64,000 bases of DNA from NCBI RefSeq assembly GCF_026339955.1, contig NZ_JAPEPW010000004.1:248001-312000 (forward strand), read 5' to 3'. Both the position numbers and the translations under genes were made by a program. Positions 35,565 through 44,307 of this stretch are shown here, one piece after another; the first letter of the stretch is position 1; the number at the start of each line of letters is the position of its first letter. A model generated the notes under the pieces. That model was not told the origin of the DNA and made no database searches. It saw only the letters and a program-made list of their open reading frames with translations. This DNA is from Streptomyces sp. NBC_01549 (GTDB taxonomy: Bacteria; Actinomycetota; Actinomycetes; Streptomycetales; Streptomycetaceae).

Positions 35565-35639
35565 AATCTTCGGAGTGCTGTCGGGGGTGACGTGCGCTGG
35601 TCCTCGCGGTGCGCCTGACCACCGCGGCCTGACCATCGC

Positions 35640-35950
35640 GGCCTGGTCGTGCGGCCCACATCCGACTCGGCACCAGCATCGTCCTCGTCCACGACGATCT
35701 CAACACCCATCGGGCCGCCGGGATACGCGAGTACGCCACCGCGCACGACTGGCTCACCGTCGTGCAACTGCCCTCATGCACACACGGACCTGTATCCGGT
35801 GGAGAGGGTCCGGTCACTGTTACGGCACGGCCCGCCGGCCAACGCCGCCTTCACCCACGCGCCGATCGCCTCCCGGGCAGGGCAGCTGGTCGAGCGCCGA
35901 CTTCGACCAGCTCGGCGAGCGGCGCGGGGTACGGTTCCAGGCCACGACGT
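35640..35950 (+). pseudogene. IS630-family transposase C-terminal relic
   Basis: One frame reads SIVLVHDDLNTHRAAGIREY and AHDWLTVVQLPS (the DDE DNLN.H...HDWL.VYQLPSYAP region); another continues TDLYPVERVRSLLRHGPPAN with NPVE.VWSLLRRG. The frameshift between them and the absent N-terminus mark a relic. It lies between the hydratase and the ALDH gene. Confidence 0.7.
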
Positions 35951-36022
35951 CATGACCGTGCGCGAGGAGCCGACGGGCGATGGCCGAGCCCGCGCCGGGT
36001 CCGAGGAGACCAACGTTTCCCG

Positions 36023-37399
36023 TCAGTTCTTCCAGATCGTCTTGAGGTTGCAGAACTCCCGGATGCCCTCCGCGGCGAGCTCGCGGCCGATACCGGAGTC
36101 CTTCACGCCGCCGAAAGGCAACTCGGGGAAAGAGACGCTCATGCCGTTGACGAAGACGGCACCGGCCTCGAGGCGAGTGATCAGGAACCGTTCCTCGTCC
36201 GGATCAGTGGTCCAGACCGACGAGCTGAGGCCGAAGGTCGTGTCGTTGGCGAGCGCCGCGGCCTGCTCGATGTCGTCGACCCGGTGAACCACGGCCAGCG
36301 GGCCGAAAGCCTCCTCCTGGTACACCCGCATCTCGTCGGTGACCTCTTCCAGCACCGCCGGCTCGAAGAACCACCCCTGATTACCGACCGCCGACCCACC
36401 GCACCGCAGGACGGCACCCTTCGCGATGGCGTCGTCGACCAGTTCGACGAGGTCGCGCCGACCGCCCTCCGTAGCGATCGGCCCGATCTCGGTTTTCTCG
36501 TCGAGCGGGTCGCCGACCGTCAGCGCCTTTGTGCCCGCGACAAAGGCCTCGACGAACTCCTCGTACACCTCCGTGTGGACGATGAACCGCTTGGCCGCGA
36601 TGCAGGACTGGCCGTTGTTGGTCGTACGAGCGGTCACGGCCGTTCGGGCCGCCGCGCGAACATCGGCGGAGGGCAGCACGATGAACGGGTCGGACCCACC
36701 TAGCTCCAGCACGGCCTTCTTCACCTCTGAGCCCGCGACAGCTGCGATCGACCGCCCGGCCGGCTCGGAACCGGTCAGCGTCACGGCGGCGACGCGCCGG
36801 TCGCGGACGACTGCTTCGACGTCGGCCGAGCCGATGAGGAGCGTCTGGAACGACCCGACGGGGAAGCCCGAGCGTTCGAAGAGCGTGTCGAGGTACATCG
36901 CGGACTGCGGCACGTTCGAGGCGTGCTTGAGCAGGCCGACGTTGCCGGCCATCAGCGCAGGCGCAGCGAAGCGGATCACCTGCCACATCGGATAGTTCCA
37001 CGGCATCACGGCAAGAACGACGCCCAGAGGCTCGTAGGAGGTGTAGGCAGCCGAGGCTCTGACCGTGCTCGGGTCAGCGAGTGGCTGGTCGGCCAACAGG
37101 CTCTCGGCGTTGTCGGCGTAGAACCGCATCGCGTGCGCGCACTTGAGGACCTCTCCGCGGGCCTGCGCGATCGGCTTGCCCATCTCGATCGTGAGCCTTC
37201 GCGCCGTGTGGGCTGCCTCGGCCTCGACCAGGTCTGCGGCTGCCCGCATCCACCGGGCACGAGTGTCGAAGTCGGTTGCCCGCAGTATCGCGGCCGCGGC
37301 CTCTGCTCGCGTCAGCCGCTGATCGACCTGTTCCTCCGCGAGTGGGGCGAACTCTTCGATGAGCTCACCGGTAGCGGGGTTGACAGTAGCGATGGTCAC
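36023..37399 (-). CDS. Aldehyde dehydrogenase, succinate-semialdehyde type
   Basis: The 458-residue enzyme has all ALDH marks: PWNYPMWQ (about residue 130), the Glu in LELGGSDPFIV, the catalytic Cys in NNGQSCIAAKRFIVH, EEAFGPLAVV and PFGGVKDSGIGREL. The RTTNNGQSC context and the overall length are those of NAD(P)-dependent succinate-semialdehyde dehydrogenases; other short semialdehydes are possible. The start is GTG 37399 (VTIATVNPATGE), which discards an upstream extension. TTGGAT boxes at 37439-37541 sit in its promoter, so the nearby GntR regulator probably controls it. Confidence 0.92.
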   Translation of the reverse strand: MTIATVNPATGELIEEFAPLAEEQVDQRLTRAEAAAAILRATDFDTRARWMRAAADLVEAEAAHTARRLTIEMGKPIAQARGEVLKCAHAMRFYADNAESLLADQPLADPSTVRASAAYTSYEPLGVVLAVMPWNYPMWQVIRFAAPALMAGNVGLLKHASNVPQSAMYLDTLFERSGFPVGSFQTLLIGSADVEAVVRDRRVAAVTLTGSEPAGRSIAAVAGSEVKKAVLELGGSDPFIVLPSADVRAAARTAVTARTTNNGQSCIAAKRFIVHTEVYEEFVEAFVAGTKALTVGDPLDEKTEIGPIATEGGRRDLVELVDDAIAKGAVLRCGGSAVGNQGWFFEPAVLEEVTDEMRVYQEEAFGPLAVVHRVDDIEQAAALANDTTFGLSSSVWTTDPDEERFLITRLEAGAVFVNGMSVSFPELPFGGVKDSGIGRELAAEGIREFCNLKTIWKN

Positions 37400-37438
37400 G
37401 GCGCTCTCCTCGTGGTGGAAGCATTCAACGAGCCTTGA

Positions 37439-37541
37439 TTGGATCCATTGTAGGCTCCACGAGGGTAGTGCGCCAGAAAATATGGTGCACTTCCCTTTCA
37501 CTCGCATCCAGTTGGATACATTTTTTGCCGCGCGTATCCAT
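37439..37541. promoter_or_regulatory. Cluster of TTGGAT boxes upstream of ALDH
   Basis: TTGGATCCAT (37439-37448), TTGGATACAT (37512-37521) and, reversed, a partial box GTATCCAT (37534-37541). They match the two boxes at 39201 and 39264. Probable GntR operators, spaced about seven helical turns apart. Confidence 0.65.
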
Positions 37542-37719
37542 CTGAGAGCAGTTCGCAATGCGTTGAGAGAGCCGGCTGCGTGCGTCGAATGCGTATGGCA
37601 GGGACGGCCGTCGCTGTGCCCGGCTGCTCGGCATCACCGGCTCTGCGACCCGTGACTCTCAGGAACGACGTCCGAAGCGGACGCTCATCCGCACGCCGCG
37701 CACGACGCGGGGCGGTCCT

Positions 37720-37999
37720 TACGCGCCGAGTCCGGCACGCGCGCCGGCATCCCGCCCCTGAGACGGGCGTTCCGTCCGGACGCGGAGGTCGCTCAGCCGG
37801 TGGCCCGAAAGATCAGGGGGAGCTTGAGAAGGCCGACGTCGGTCGGCGCGGTCTTGGCACGGACGCCGTTGCGGGAGTCCCGCTGCCCGACGCCGGCCGG
37901 ATCGCACTTCTCGTGGCCGAGGTGGTCGGTGATCTCGCCGTCCCATGCGGACTCCGGCACCCGCTTGGCCGGCTGCTGCAGGAGTCCGCCCCGTGTCAC
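37720..37999 (-). pseudogene. IS256-family transposase N-terminal relic
   Basis: The minus strand reads GLLQQPAKRVPESAWDGEIT, DHLGHEKCDPAGVGQRDSRN and GVRAKTAPTDVG, matching the conserved IS256 N-terminal part (ITDHLGYEKHDPAG..SRNG.R.KT). It meets a stop at about 37793 and homology fades. It abuts the stop of the GntR gene. Confidence 0.75.
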
Positions 38000-38679
38000 C
38001 GCTTTTCGACGAAGAGTTCGGGGTGGGCAGTGAGTTCGACCCTCGTGCGGCGGATGTGCCCCGTGAGGTACCGCTCGCCGTCCTCACGATCACGGCGCCG
38101 CACGGCGTCGAGGATCAGCCGGTGTTCGGCGTTGACGATCGCGGCCCGGTCATGGTCCGTGAGCACCATGAACGCACGGCGATAGTGCTGGGTGGAGTTC
38201 CAGAGCCGCACTGTCATGGCCAGCAGGTGGTCGCTGGGGCAACCCGCGTAGGTCGCCATGTGGAAGTCGCGGTCAAGGAGAAGGAACCGATTGACGTTGC
38301 TCTGGTTCTCGATCTCGTCCTGGATGTGCTCCAGGTGGTCGAGGTGGTGATCAGTGAGATGGGGAAGACTCTCGGCCAGAGTCAGCGGCTCGAGTCGCTC
38401 GCGCATCCGGTAGTACGTGTTCACGTCCTCAAGGCTGAGCACAGGAACCCGCGACCCTCGGTTGGGGAACGACTCGGTGAGACCCTCGGACTCCAGGATC
38501 CGCAGCGCTTCGCGGACCGGGATCCGGCTCGTGCCGAGGCGCGCCGCGATCTCGTCCTGGCGCAGCCACGTGCCGGGAGTCAGCTCGCCGGCGAGGATCT
38601 CGTCGCGGAGGATGCCGGCGATGTGCTGACTCCTGACGCTCTCCGTCCCGCGCGGATCGCGAGCATGCTCAGGAGTCAA
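37996..38679 (-). CDS. GntR-family regulator, FCD (FadR-like) type
   Basis: The 227-residue protein has a winged helix (RDEILAGELTPGTWLRQDEI, AARLGTSRIPVREALRILES) and an FCD effector domain whose metal/ligand residues include RDFHMATYAGC and TGHIRRTRVEL. TTG 38679 is the start: a stop lies just upstream in frame, AGAGGTGA precedes it, and it overlaps the VOC stop (TTGA), giving translational coupling. The TTGGAT(C/A)CAA boxes before ALDH and between VOC and E1 are its likely targets. Effector unknown, probably an acid of the pathway. Confidence 0.9.
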   Translation of the reverse strand: MTPEHARDPRGTESVRSQHIAGILRDEILAGELTPGTWLRQDEIAARLGTSRIPVREALRILESEGLTESFPNRGSRVPVLSLEDVNTYYRMRERLEPLTLAESLPHLTDHHLDHLEHIQDEIENQSNVNRFLLLDRDFHMATYAGCPSDHLLAMTVRLWNSTQHYRRAFMVLTDHDRAAIVNAEHRLILDAVRRRDREDGERYLTGHIRRTRVELTAHPELFVEKR

Positions 38680-39188
38680 GAGCGGTCACCTCTGAATTTT
38701 GACGGGTCGCGGTCGAAGGCCTTGCCGCCAGGATAGGACACCAGCTCGAACTGCATTCCCCACGGCGAGAGGAAGTAGACCCACCGCTGCCCCTCTGACG
38801 GTCCGGCGCTGACGGTCGGGTCACCCAGCACGGGAACGCCCCTCGCCCTCAGGAACGACACGGCGCCGTCCAGGTCTTCGACGTACAGCGCGACATGGTG
38901 ACCGCCGACGTCACTGTTGCGCGGGACAACCGTCTGCTGCGCATCCGCTTGGTACTCGAAGACCTCGAACACGGCCTGCTCGCCACACCGGTAGAAGCGC
39001 AGTTGACGCATGACCGTGCGCGCGTCCACGTTCAGGTGCTCCGACATCCAGTCGCCTGCCGAGCTGAACGGGCCGAGCGAGTACAGGTACTCGCACCCCA
39101 GGACGTCCACGAGCCACGCGTGCGCCTGGTCCAGGTCCGGCACCGTGAATCCGATGTGATCCAGGCGCACGAGGCCAGGTAGAGCCAT
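38676..39188 (-). CDS. VOC-family (glyoxalase/dioxygenase-fold) protein
   Basis: The 170-residue protein has two beta-alpha-beta-beta-beta modules: LVRLDHIGFTVPDLDQAHAW with metal-ligand His, FEVFEY with ligand Glu, then GGHHVALYVEDLDGAVSFL with ligand His and WGMQFELVSYPGG with ligand Glu. The four ligands of a metal site are thus in place. Function may be lyase, epimerase or extradiol-like oxygenase. The start is ATG 39188. Its last base pairs overlap the GntR start, so the two are one operon, divergent from E1/E2. Confidence 0.88.
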   Translation of the reverse strand: MALPGLVRLDHIGFTVPDLDQAHAWLVDVLGCEYLYSLGPFSSAGDWMSEHLNVDARTVMRQLRFYRCGEQAVFEVFEYQADAQQTVVPRNSDVGGHHVALYVEDLDGAVSFLRARGVPVLGDPTVSAGPSEGQRWVYFLSPWGMQFELVSYPGGKAFDRDPSKFRGDRS

Positions 39189-39200
39189 GATCTTCCTCCT

Positions 39201-39273
39201 TTGGATACAAACGCGCCTCAATGATGGCGGCCATCGCGTCAGAAGTCGAGCGCACTCTTGTAATTGGATCCAA
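39201..39273. promoter_or_regulatory. Two TTGGAT boxes in the VOC/E1 divergent promoter
   Basis: TTGGATACAA (39201-39210) and the perfect palindrome TTGGATCCAA (39264-39273), 63 bases apart (six helical turns). They match boxes before the ALDH gene. Confidence 0.7.
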
Positions 39274-39321
39274 CCATGTGGGAGGGTCAGTCGCACTGTG
39301 GCCGATTGAAGGAGGCTCCCC

Positions 39322-41511
39322 ATGCCTGCGGAACACGCACTCGAAACGAACGCCGCGTGGTCGGAGTTCGTCGTCACCCAGGACGACTGGGACGCCGCGG
39401 CTCCAGAACTCCTGACGGGCATGTTCAGCCAGCTGGTGTTGATCCGGTCCTTCGAGGAGTACGTCCTGGAGCTTGCCGCGGACGGGCTCATCCATGGCCC
39501 CGCGCACTCCAGCATCGGCCAGGAGGGCGGCGCGGTCGGTGCGTGCTTCGCCCTGACGTCGGAGGACACCGTGAACGGGTCGCATCGCGGCCATCACCAG
39601 TTCCTCGCCAAGGTGCTCGCCCATCTGTACCCGAAAGGCATAGACCCGGCAAAGCCGTTCCCCGAGGATGTACGGGCCGTACTCCTGCGCAGCCTGCGCG
39701 AAATCTGCGGACTGGACCAGGGCTTCAGCCACGGTCGAGGCGGCAGCATGCACCTCCAGTGGCACGAGGCCGGCGCCATCGGGACCAACGCGATCGTCGG
39801 TGGCGGGGTACCGCTCGCGGCCGGATCCGCGTGGGCCCACAAGAAGTCCGGCACTGACGCGGTGACCTTCACGTTCTTCGGCGACGGCGCGATCAACATC
39901 GGATCCACGCTGGAGAGCTTCAATCTTGCGGCGGCGTGGTCGCTGCCCTTGTGCTTCTTCGTCGAGAACAACCTGTACGCCGTCTCCACCCACGTGTCCG
40001 AAGTCACCGCCGAGCCACGGCTGTCCGGCCGCGGCCCGGGCTTCGGCATCCGGAGCTGGAAGGTCGACGGCATGGATCCGCTGGCTGTGTACCTCGTGAC
40101 GCAGCAGGCCCTCGCCCATATGCGCAGCGCCAACGGTCCCACGATGATCGAAGCCGATGTGTACCGCTACTTCCACCAGAACGGCCCCTTCCCCGGCTCG
40201 GCGTTCCGGTATCGCACCAAGGAAGAGGAAGCGCAGTGGCGCGGTCGGGATCCGATCGACACCATGGCGGGACACCTGGTGCGACGCAGAATCCTCAGCA
40301 AGAGGGCGGTCACGGAGACGGTCAAGCGCGCCAAAGCTCTGATGTCGGAACTCGGCGGCGTCCTCCTGGAACCGCGGCCGGGCGGCAAGCCGGGTGAGCG
40401 ACGCATCATGCCCTCGGAGTGGCCGGACCCGGCGTTCGTCGACGAAGGCATCCGGGGCGACCTGTCGGAGCTGTCCGGCATCGAGTTCACCGACACCGAG
40501 GACTTTGCCGACGGTTTGACCGATGTCAAGTTCATCGGCGCCGTCGCCGGGGTGATGGGACGCCGTCTGGAGACCGATCCTCGCGTCGTGGTGATGGGAG
40601 AGGACGTGCACAAGCTCAACGGCGGCACCAATGGTGCCACCCGCGGCCTGAGCGAGGCGTTCCCCGACCGTGTACTCGGGACCCCGATCTCGGAGAACGC
40701 GTTCGCCGGCCTCGGCGGCGGACTGGCTCTGGACGGCCGGTTCCGCCCGATCGTCGAGTTCATGTACGCCGACTTCATGTGGGTGGCGGCAGACCAGCTG
40801 TTCAACCAGATCGGAAAAGCCCGCCACATGTTCGGAGGTGAGGGCAAGGTGCCGTTCGTCCTGCGCAGCAAGGTCGCCATGGGTACCGGATACGGATCGC
40901 AGCACTCGATGGACCCGGCCGGCATCTTCGCGACGGCACCGGGCTGGCGAATAGTCGCTCCATCGACGCCGTTCGACTACGTCGGCCTGATGAACACGGC
41001 CCTGGCCTGTGATGACCCGGTCGTGGTCCTCGAGCACGTGGATCTGTACAACTCCACCGGGCCCGGACTGCCGCAGAACTACGACCACCACCTTCCCGTC
41101 GGCAAGGCAGCCGTACGCCGCGAGGGAGCGGCCCTGACCATCCTCACCTACCTGGCGATGACGCCCGCCGTTCTGGCCGCCGTCGAACAGACGGGAGTGG
41201 ACGCCGAGGTCATCGACCTGCGATGGCTGGACCGGGCCAGCCTGGACTGGGACACGATCACCCGATCGGTGAAGAAGACCAACAACGTGCTCATCGCCGA
41301 GCAGGGTGCCCTCGGAACCTCCTACGGCGGCTGGCTCGCGGACGAGATCCAACGCCGGCTGTTCGACTGGCTCGACGCCCCGATCCAGCGCGTGACGGGT
41401 GGCGAGGCGTCGCCGAGCATCAGCAAGGTACTGGAGCGTGCCGCGTTCGCCTCCACGGAGGAAGTCGTCGCCAAGCTCCGCGAGATCACGCAGGGGCAGA
41501 ACAATGGCTGA
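39322..41511 (+). CDS. Fused alpha-beta E1 of a 2-oxoacid dehydrogenase
   Basis: This 729-residue protein joins both E1 chains. The alpha part (about 30-345) has HRGHHQFLAK and the thiamine-diphosphate motif GDGAINIGS...FVENN (about 188-215). The beta part (about 395-725) has MGEDVHKLNGGTNG, ISENAFAGLGGGLALDGRFR and LEHVDLYN. It should decarboxylate a 2-oxoacid and pass the acyl group to lipoyl-E2. Branched-chain, pyruvate or acetoin-type substrates are all possible. The ATG 39322 has GGAGGC upstream, and E2 starts within its last codons. Two GntR-type boxes lie upstream. Confidence 0.92.
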   Translation: MPAEHALETNAAWSEFVVTQDDWDAAAPELLTGMFSQLVLIRSFEEYVLELAADGLIHGPAHSSIGQEGGAVGACFALTSEDTVNGSHRGHHQFLAKVLAHLYPKGIDPAKPFPEDVRAVLLRSLREICGLDQGFSHGRGGSMHLQWHEAGAIGTNAIVGGGVPLAAGSAWAHKKSGTDAVTFTFFGDGAINIGSTLESFNLAAAWSLPLCFFVENNLYAVSTHVSEVTAEPRLSGRGPGFGIRSWKVDGMDPLAVYLVTQQALAHMRSANGPTMIEADVYRYFHQNGPFPGSAFRYRTKEEEAQWRGRDPIDTMAGHLVRRRILSKRAVTETVKRAKALMSELGGVLLEPRPGGKPGERRIMPSEWPDPAFVDEGIRGDLSELSGIEFTDTEDFADGLTDVKFIGAVAGVMGRRLETDPRVVVMGEDVHKLNGGTNGATRGLSEAFPDRVLGTPISENAFAGLGGGLALDGRFRPIVEFMYADFMWVAADQLFNQIGKARHMFGGEGKVPFVLRSKVAMGTGYGSQHSMDPAGIFATAPGWRIVAPSTPFDYVGLMNTALACDDPVVVLEHVDLYNSTGPGLPQNYDHHLPVGKAAVRREGAALTILTYLAMTPAVLAAVEQTGVDAEVIDLRWLDRASLDWDTITRSVKKTNNVLIAEQGALGTSYGGWLADEIQRRLFDWLDAPIQRVTGGEASPSISKVLERAAFASTEEVVAKLREITQGQNNG

Positions 41512-42784
41512 GATCATGCGCATGCCCGAGGTCGCCGCCAACACCACAGAGGCGATCCTGGAGGCCTGGAACGTCGGCTTGAACACCCCATATGCAGCCG
41601 GCGACCCGATCGTCACGGTGGAGACCGAGAAAGCCGCGGTCGACGTGGAAGCCGAGAGCGACGGCGTACTACTGCGCCTCCTGGTGGAAGCGGGCACGAC
41701 AGTGGCGGTGGGTACACCGATCGCAGTCTGGGGGGCGAAGGACGAGCCGGCGTCCGAGGTGGACGCCCTGGTGGCTTCGCTGGGTACCGGAGAAGCGCCG
41801 GTGACGGCGTCCACCGTTTCGGCGACGGCGCCGGAAGAGCCCGCGACGCCGGCGGGCACGGTCCCTCCGGCGCCCGCCGTGGCGGCGCGGGACAACAGCG
41901 AGCGCCTCTTCGCCAGCCCGCTGGCACGACGTCTCGCGCGCGAACTCAGAGTGGATCTGAACGCTGTGGCGGGCAGCGGCCCACACGGACGAATCCGGCG
42001 CGCCGACATCGAAGCAGCCGTCGTCACCTCGGTGGAGCCGAAGGAAACGTTGCCGGCCCACACCGGGGCAGAGATCCCGAAAAACGGGACTTCGGCGGTC
42101 GGACCACGATTCGTGGACGTGCCCAACACGCGGATGAGGACGGCAATCGCCCGCCGGCTGACGGAGAGCAAGCAGAACACGCCGCACTTCTATCTGCGCG
42201 CCGGCGCACGCGTCGACGCATTGCTTGAGCTGCGGCAACAGATCAACGCCGGCCAGGGCGTGAAGGTGTCGATCAACGACCTGCTCATTAAGGCGATCGC
42301 GTCCGCGCACGTGAGCGTTTCCGCGATGAACGCGCAGTGGAACGACACCTCGATCCGGTACTTTTCAGACGTCGACATAGCTGTGGCCGTCGCCACCGAC
42401 GGCGGTTTGGTCACCCCGGTGGTCCGCGGCGTGGACTCCCTGCCGATGAGCGGCGTAGCCAAGGCGACGAAGGACCTGATCGCCCGTGCGAAGGAGCGCC
42501 GACTCCAGCAGGACGAACTGGAAGGCGGCACGATCACGATCACCAACCTCGGCATGTACGGCACCGAGGACTTCGCAGCGATCATCAATCCGCCGCAGGC
42601 CGCAATCCTGGCCGTCGGCGCGGTGCGGCAAGAGGCAGTCGTCGACGAGGGTGCGATCAACATCGCGTCCGTACTGCGTCTGACCCTCGCCGTCGACCAC
42701 CGGTCGGTCGACGGCGCCACCGCGGCCGAGTGGTTGAAGGCCTTCGTGGATGTTCTCGAGCACCCGCTCCGGATCCTGCTCTGA
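41504..42784 (+). CDS. E2 acyltransferase of a 2-oxoacid dehydrogenase
   Basis: The 426-residue protein has an N-terminal lipoyl domain (VETEKAAVDVEAE, lipoylated Lys about 43), an Ala/Pro-rich linker, an E3/E1-binding domain (FASPLARRLARELRVDLNAV at about 130) and a C-terminal catalytic domain ending VDHRSVDGATAAEWLKAFVD (His about 399, Asp-Gly). All functional residues are present. ATG 41504 lies eight bases before the E1 stop, so the two are coupled. The following gene should be E3, but only a stub of it is left. Confidence 0.93.
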   Translation: MAEIMRMPEVAANTTEAILEAWNVGLNTPYAAGDPIVTVETEKAAVDVEAESDGVLLRLLVEAGTTVAVGTPIAVWGAKDEPASEVDALVASLGTGEAPVTASTVSATAPEEPATPAGTVPPAPAVAARDNSERLFASPLARRLARELRVDLNAVAGSGPHGRIRRADIEAAVVTSVEPKETLPAHTGAEIPKNGTSAVGPRFVDVPNTRMRTAIARRLTESKQNTPHFYLRAGARVDALLELRQQINAGQGVKVSINDLLIKAIASAHVSVSAMNAQWNDTSIRYFSDVDIAVAVATDGGLVTPVVRGVDSLPMSGVAKATKDLIARAKERRLQQDELEGGTITITNLGMYGTEDFAAIINPPQAAILAVGAVRQEAVVDEGAINIASVLRLTLAVDHRSVDGATAAEWLKAFVDVLEHPLRILL

Positions 42785-42826
42785 GTGCCGGCGAACTCGA
42801 AGGGTGCGGAGCGCTGAACCCGCACC

Positions 42827-42912
42827 ACGACCGAGACCACGATCGACCTCGTGATCCTCGGCGGTGGATCAGACGGCTGTGCAGCCGCGCTACGCGGTGC
42901 GGAGCCGGGCTT
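42827..42912 (+). pseudogene. Dihydrolipoyl dehydrogenase (E3) N-terminal stub
   Basis: The reading ETTIDLVILGGGSDGCAAAL then RGAEPGL is the FAD-binding GxGxxG start of E3 (usual form TIDLVILGGGSGGYACALR). It begins with ACG where ATG is expected, and after about 28 codons is replaced by an IS3-type transposase tail. The E1/E2 pair therefore has to use an E3 encoded elsewhere. Confidence 0.75.
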
Positions 42913-42915
42913 GCA

Positions 42916-43149
42916 GTGGGCAGCAGCGCGGACAACGCCGCCGCGGAATCGTTCAACGCGACCTTCAAAAGGGAGACGTTGAAGGGGCGAAAGGGCTGGT
43001 CGAGCGAGCGCGAGGCCCGCCTCGAAGCCTTCCGCTGGCTGTCCCGCTACAACACCCGACGCCGGCATTCCCGGCTCGGCCAGCGATCCCCGATCGCTTA
43101 CGAGAACACCTTCCACTCAACATCAACTACCCTGACCCGAGCCGCATAG
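42916..43149 (+). pseudogene. IS3-family transposase (OrfB) C-terminal relic
   Basis: SSADNAAAESFNATFKRETL, EREARLEAFRWLSRYNTRRR and HSRLGQRSPIAYENT lead to TAG at 43147-43149. This is the end of an IS3-type integrase core with the third catalytic Glu (AESF). The upstream part is missing; it directly follows the E3 stub. Confidence 0.8.
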
Positions 43150-43448
43150 ACGTGTTCAAGATCCGGGGTCAAGGCCGCGGTGCACCTGCCCCTCCCCCAC
43201 GGCGTCGACCGCCGTGGGCGAGCGGCGCGGTGGCGGGCTCGATACGGCCGGCGGCGATTCCGCCGCGACGGCCGCGCGGGCCTGGCGGACGGTGCGGTCG
43301 GCGATGTGGGTGAGCCTGCTCGTCACCGCCTGGACGGCACTGAGCCAGTCCTCACTGAATGCCGCTCTCGACGGGTGCGCCGACGTCGACTCTCGAACGT
43401 CGGGGCTGCCCGCGCCCGCGCGGCCGTATGTGAGCTGAAGGCAGTGAC
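43150..43448. other. Gap before the duplicated block
   Basis: No gene recognised. The right edge coincides with the left end of the 827-bp duplication. Confidence 0.4.
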
Positions 43449-43464
43449 GTGACGCAGGTCTCTC

Positions 43465-43509
43465 TGAGACAAGTTGACTCATAGACTCTCTGTGAGTCAA
43501 CCTGTCTCA
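43465..43509. promoter_or_regulatory. 45-bp dyad operator, copy A
   Basis: TGAGACAAGTTGACTCA, then 11 bases, then TGAGTCAACCTGTCTCA: 17-bp arms with one mismatch. The outer boxes recur with one-base-shorter spacing before the TetR gene at 46789, so it is the probable TetR operator. Confidence 0.75.
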
Positions 43510-43601
43510 CACCGGGGTTGCGAAAAGACAGATCCCGCAACTATCCGCAGATACCGCTCATCCCATCGCATTTGCGCACAAGGTCTCTCATGGAGGAAAT
43601 C

Positions 43602-44231
43602 ATGACCGCTTCGATCACGAAGAAGGCGGGCAAGGGCCGCACCGAAGGTGTCGTCTCCGAGCTGGCCACCTACTTCCACGTCAAGCCGGGACATGAGCAG
43701 GAAGTGGCGGCGGCCTGCCAGCGGATGTGCGAGGCCCTGCGGCAGGGCGACATCGCCGCCACCATCAAGACCGGTCTGCGTGACTCCCGCCACGTGGTCT
43801 TCGACAACGGCACGCGCCTGCTGTGGGCCACCACCTTCGAGACCGAGTGGGACCCCTACATCGACGACGCGTTCCTGACCGTCGGCTTCGAGCACTTCGT
43901 GGACTGGATGCAGCACACCACCGAGTGGGACACCAAGATCGCCCCGTGGATCGAGAAGTCCGGCGGCCTCGAGGCGCTCACCGGCGATAAGACCCGCGAG
44001 GGCTTCGAGGAGCACATCCTCGCGAACATGGCCGGCATGAAGCAGATCCTGCAGGACGGGCAGCAGCAGGCCGCCGCCTACTTCAACCCGGTCGGCTCCC
44101 TGACGATGCCGGAGATCGCCAAGGCCCACCAGATCAACGCCGCCTTCCAGGAGGTCCTGGACAACCCCGCCGCCGAGGAAGCCCTCCAGCACCCGGCCCT
44201 CAAGCCGCTGCTCGCCCAGGCCGCCAGCTGA
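43602..44231 (+). CDS. Unknown 209-aa protein, copy A
   Basis: ATG 43602 follows GGAGGAAATC, a strong ribosome binding site. The N-terminal half has an alpha-beta pattern like dimeric ferredoxin-fold proteins (SELATYFHVKPGHEQEVAAA, DSRHVVFDNGTRLLWATTFE). The second half is helical (GFEEHILANMAGMKQILQDG, AFQEVLDNPAAEEAL). No known catalytic motif, membrane segment or signal is seen. The same protein is encoded at 50225-50854, directly upstream of a DyP peroxidase gene. A role linked to that peroxidase system, such as haem or substrate handling, is inference. Here it is followed by a terminator and an Ndh relic. Confidence 0.9.
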   Translation: MTASITKKAGKGRTEGVVSELATYFHVKPGHEQEVAAACQRMCEALRQGDIAATIKTGLRDSRHVVFDNGTRLLWATTFETEWDPYIDDAFLTVGFEHFVDWMQHTTEWDTKIAPWIEKSGGLEALTGDKTREGFEEHILANMAGMKQILQDGQQQAAAYFNPVGSLTMPEIAKAHQINAAFQEVLDNPAAEEALQHPALKPLLAQAAS

Positions 44232-44242
44232 CCCACCACACC

Positions 44243-44274
44243 CCCGGAGGGGGCCCACCCCCACCCCCTCCGGG
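44243..44274. terminator. Terminator hairpin of copy A
   Basis: CCCGGAGGGGG, ten-base loop, CCCCCTCCGGG, 11 bases after the stop codon. Confidence 0.85.
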
Positions 44275-44307
44275 ACCTTGACCGCTAGGCGCAGTGCCTC
44301 CCGCACG

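Larger units (their letters stand above)
43449..44275. repeat. 827-bp direct duplication, copy A
   Basis: Identical to 50072-50898 except for about four substitutions (for example CAACCTG versus CAATCTG at 43498-43504, and TTCGAGCAC versus TTCGAACAC). It includes the operator dyad, the whole 209-aa gene and its terminator. No inverted ends or target duplications are seen at the edges. Confidence 0.95.

Noticed and set aside
38911-42180. 1089-codon minus-strand ORF opposite E1/E2
   Set aside because: Shadow of two well-supported plus-strand genes; composition is typical of antisense frames in GC-rich DNA.
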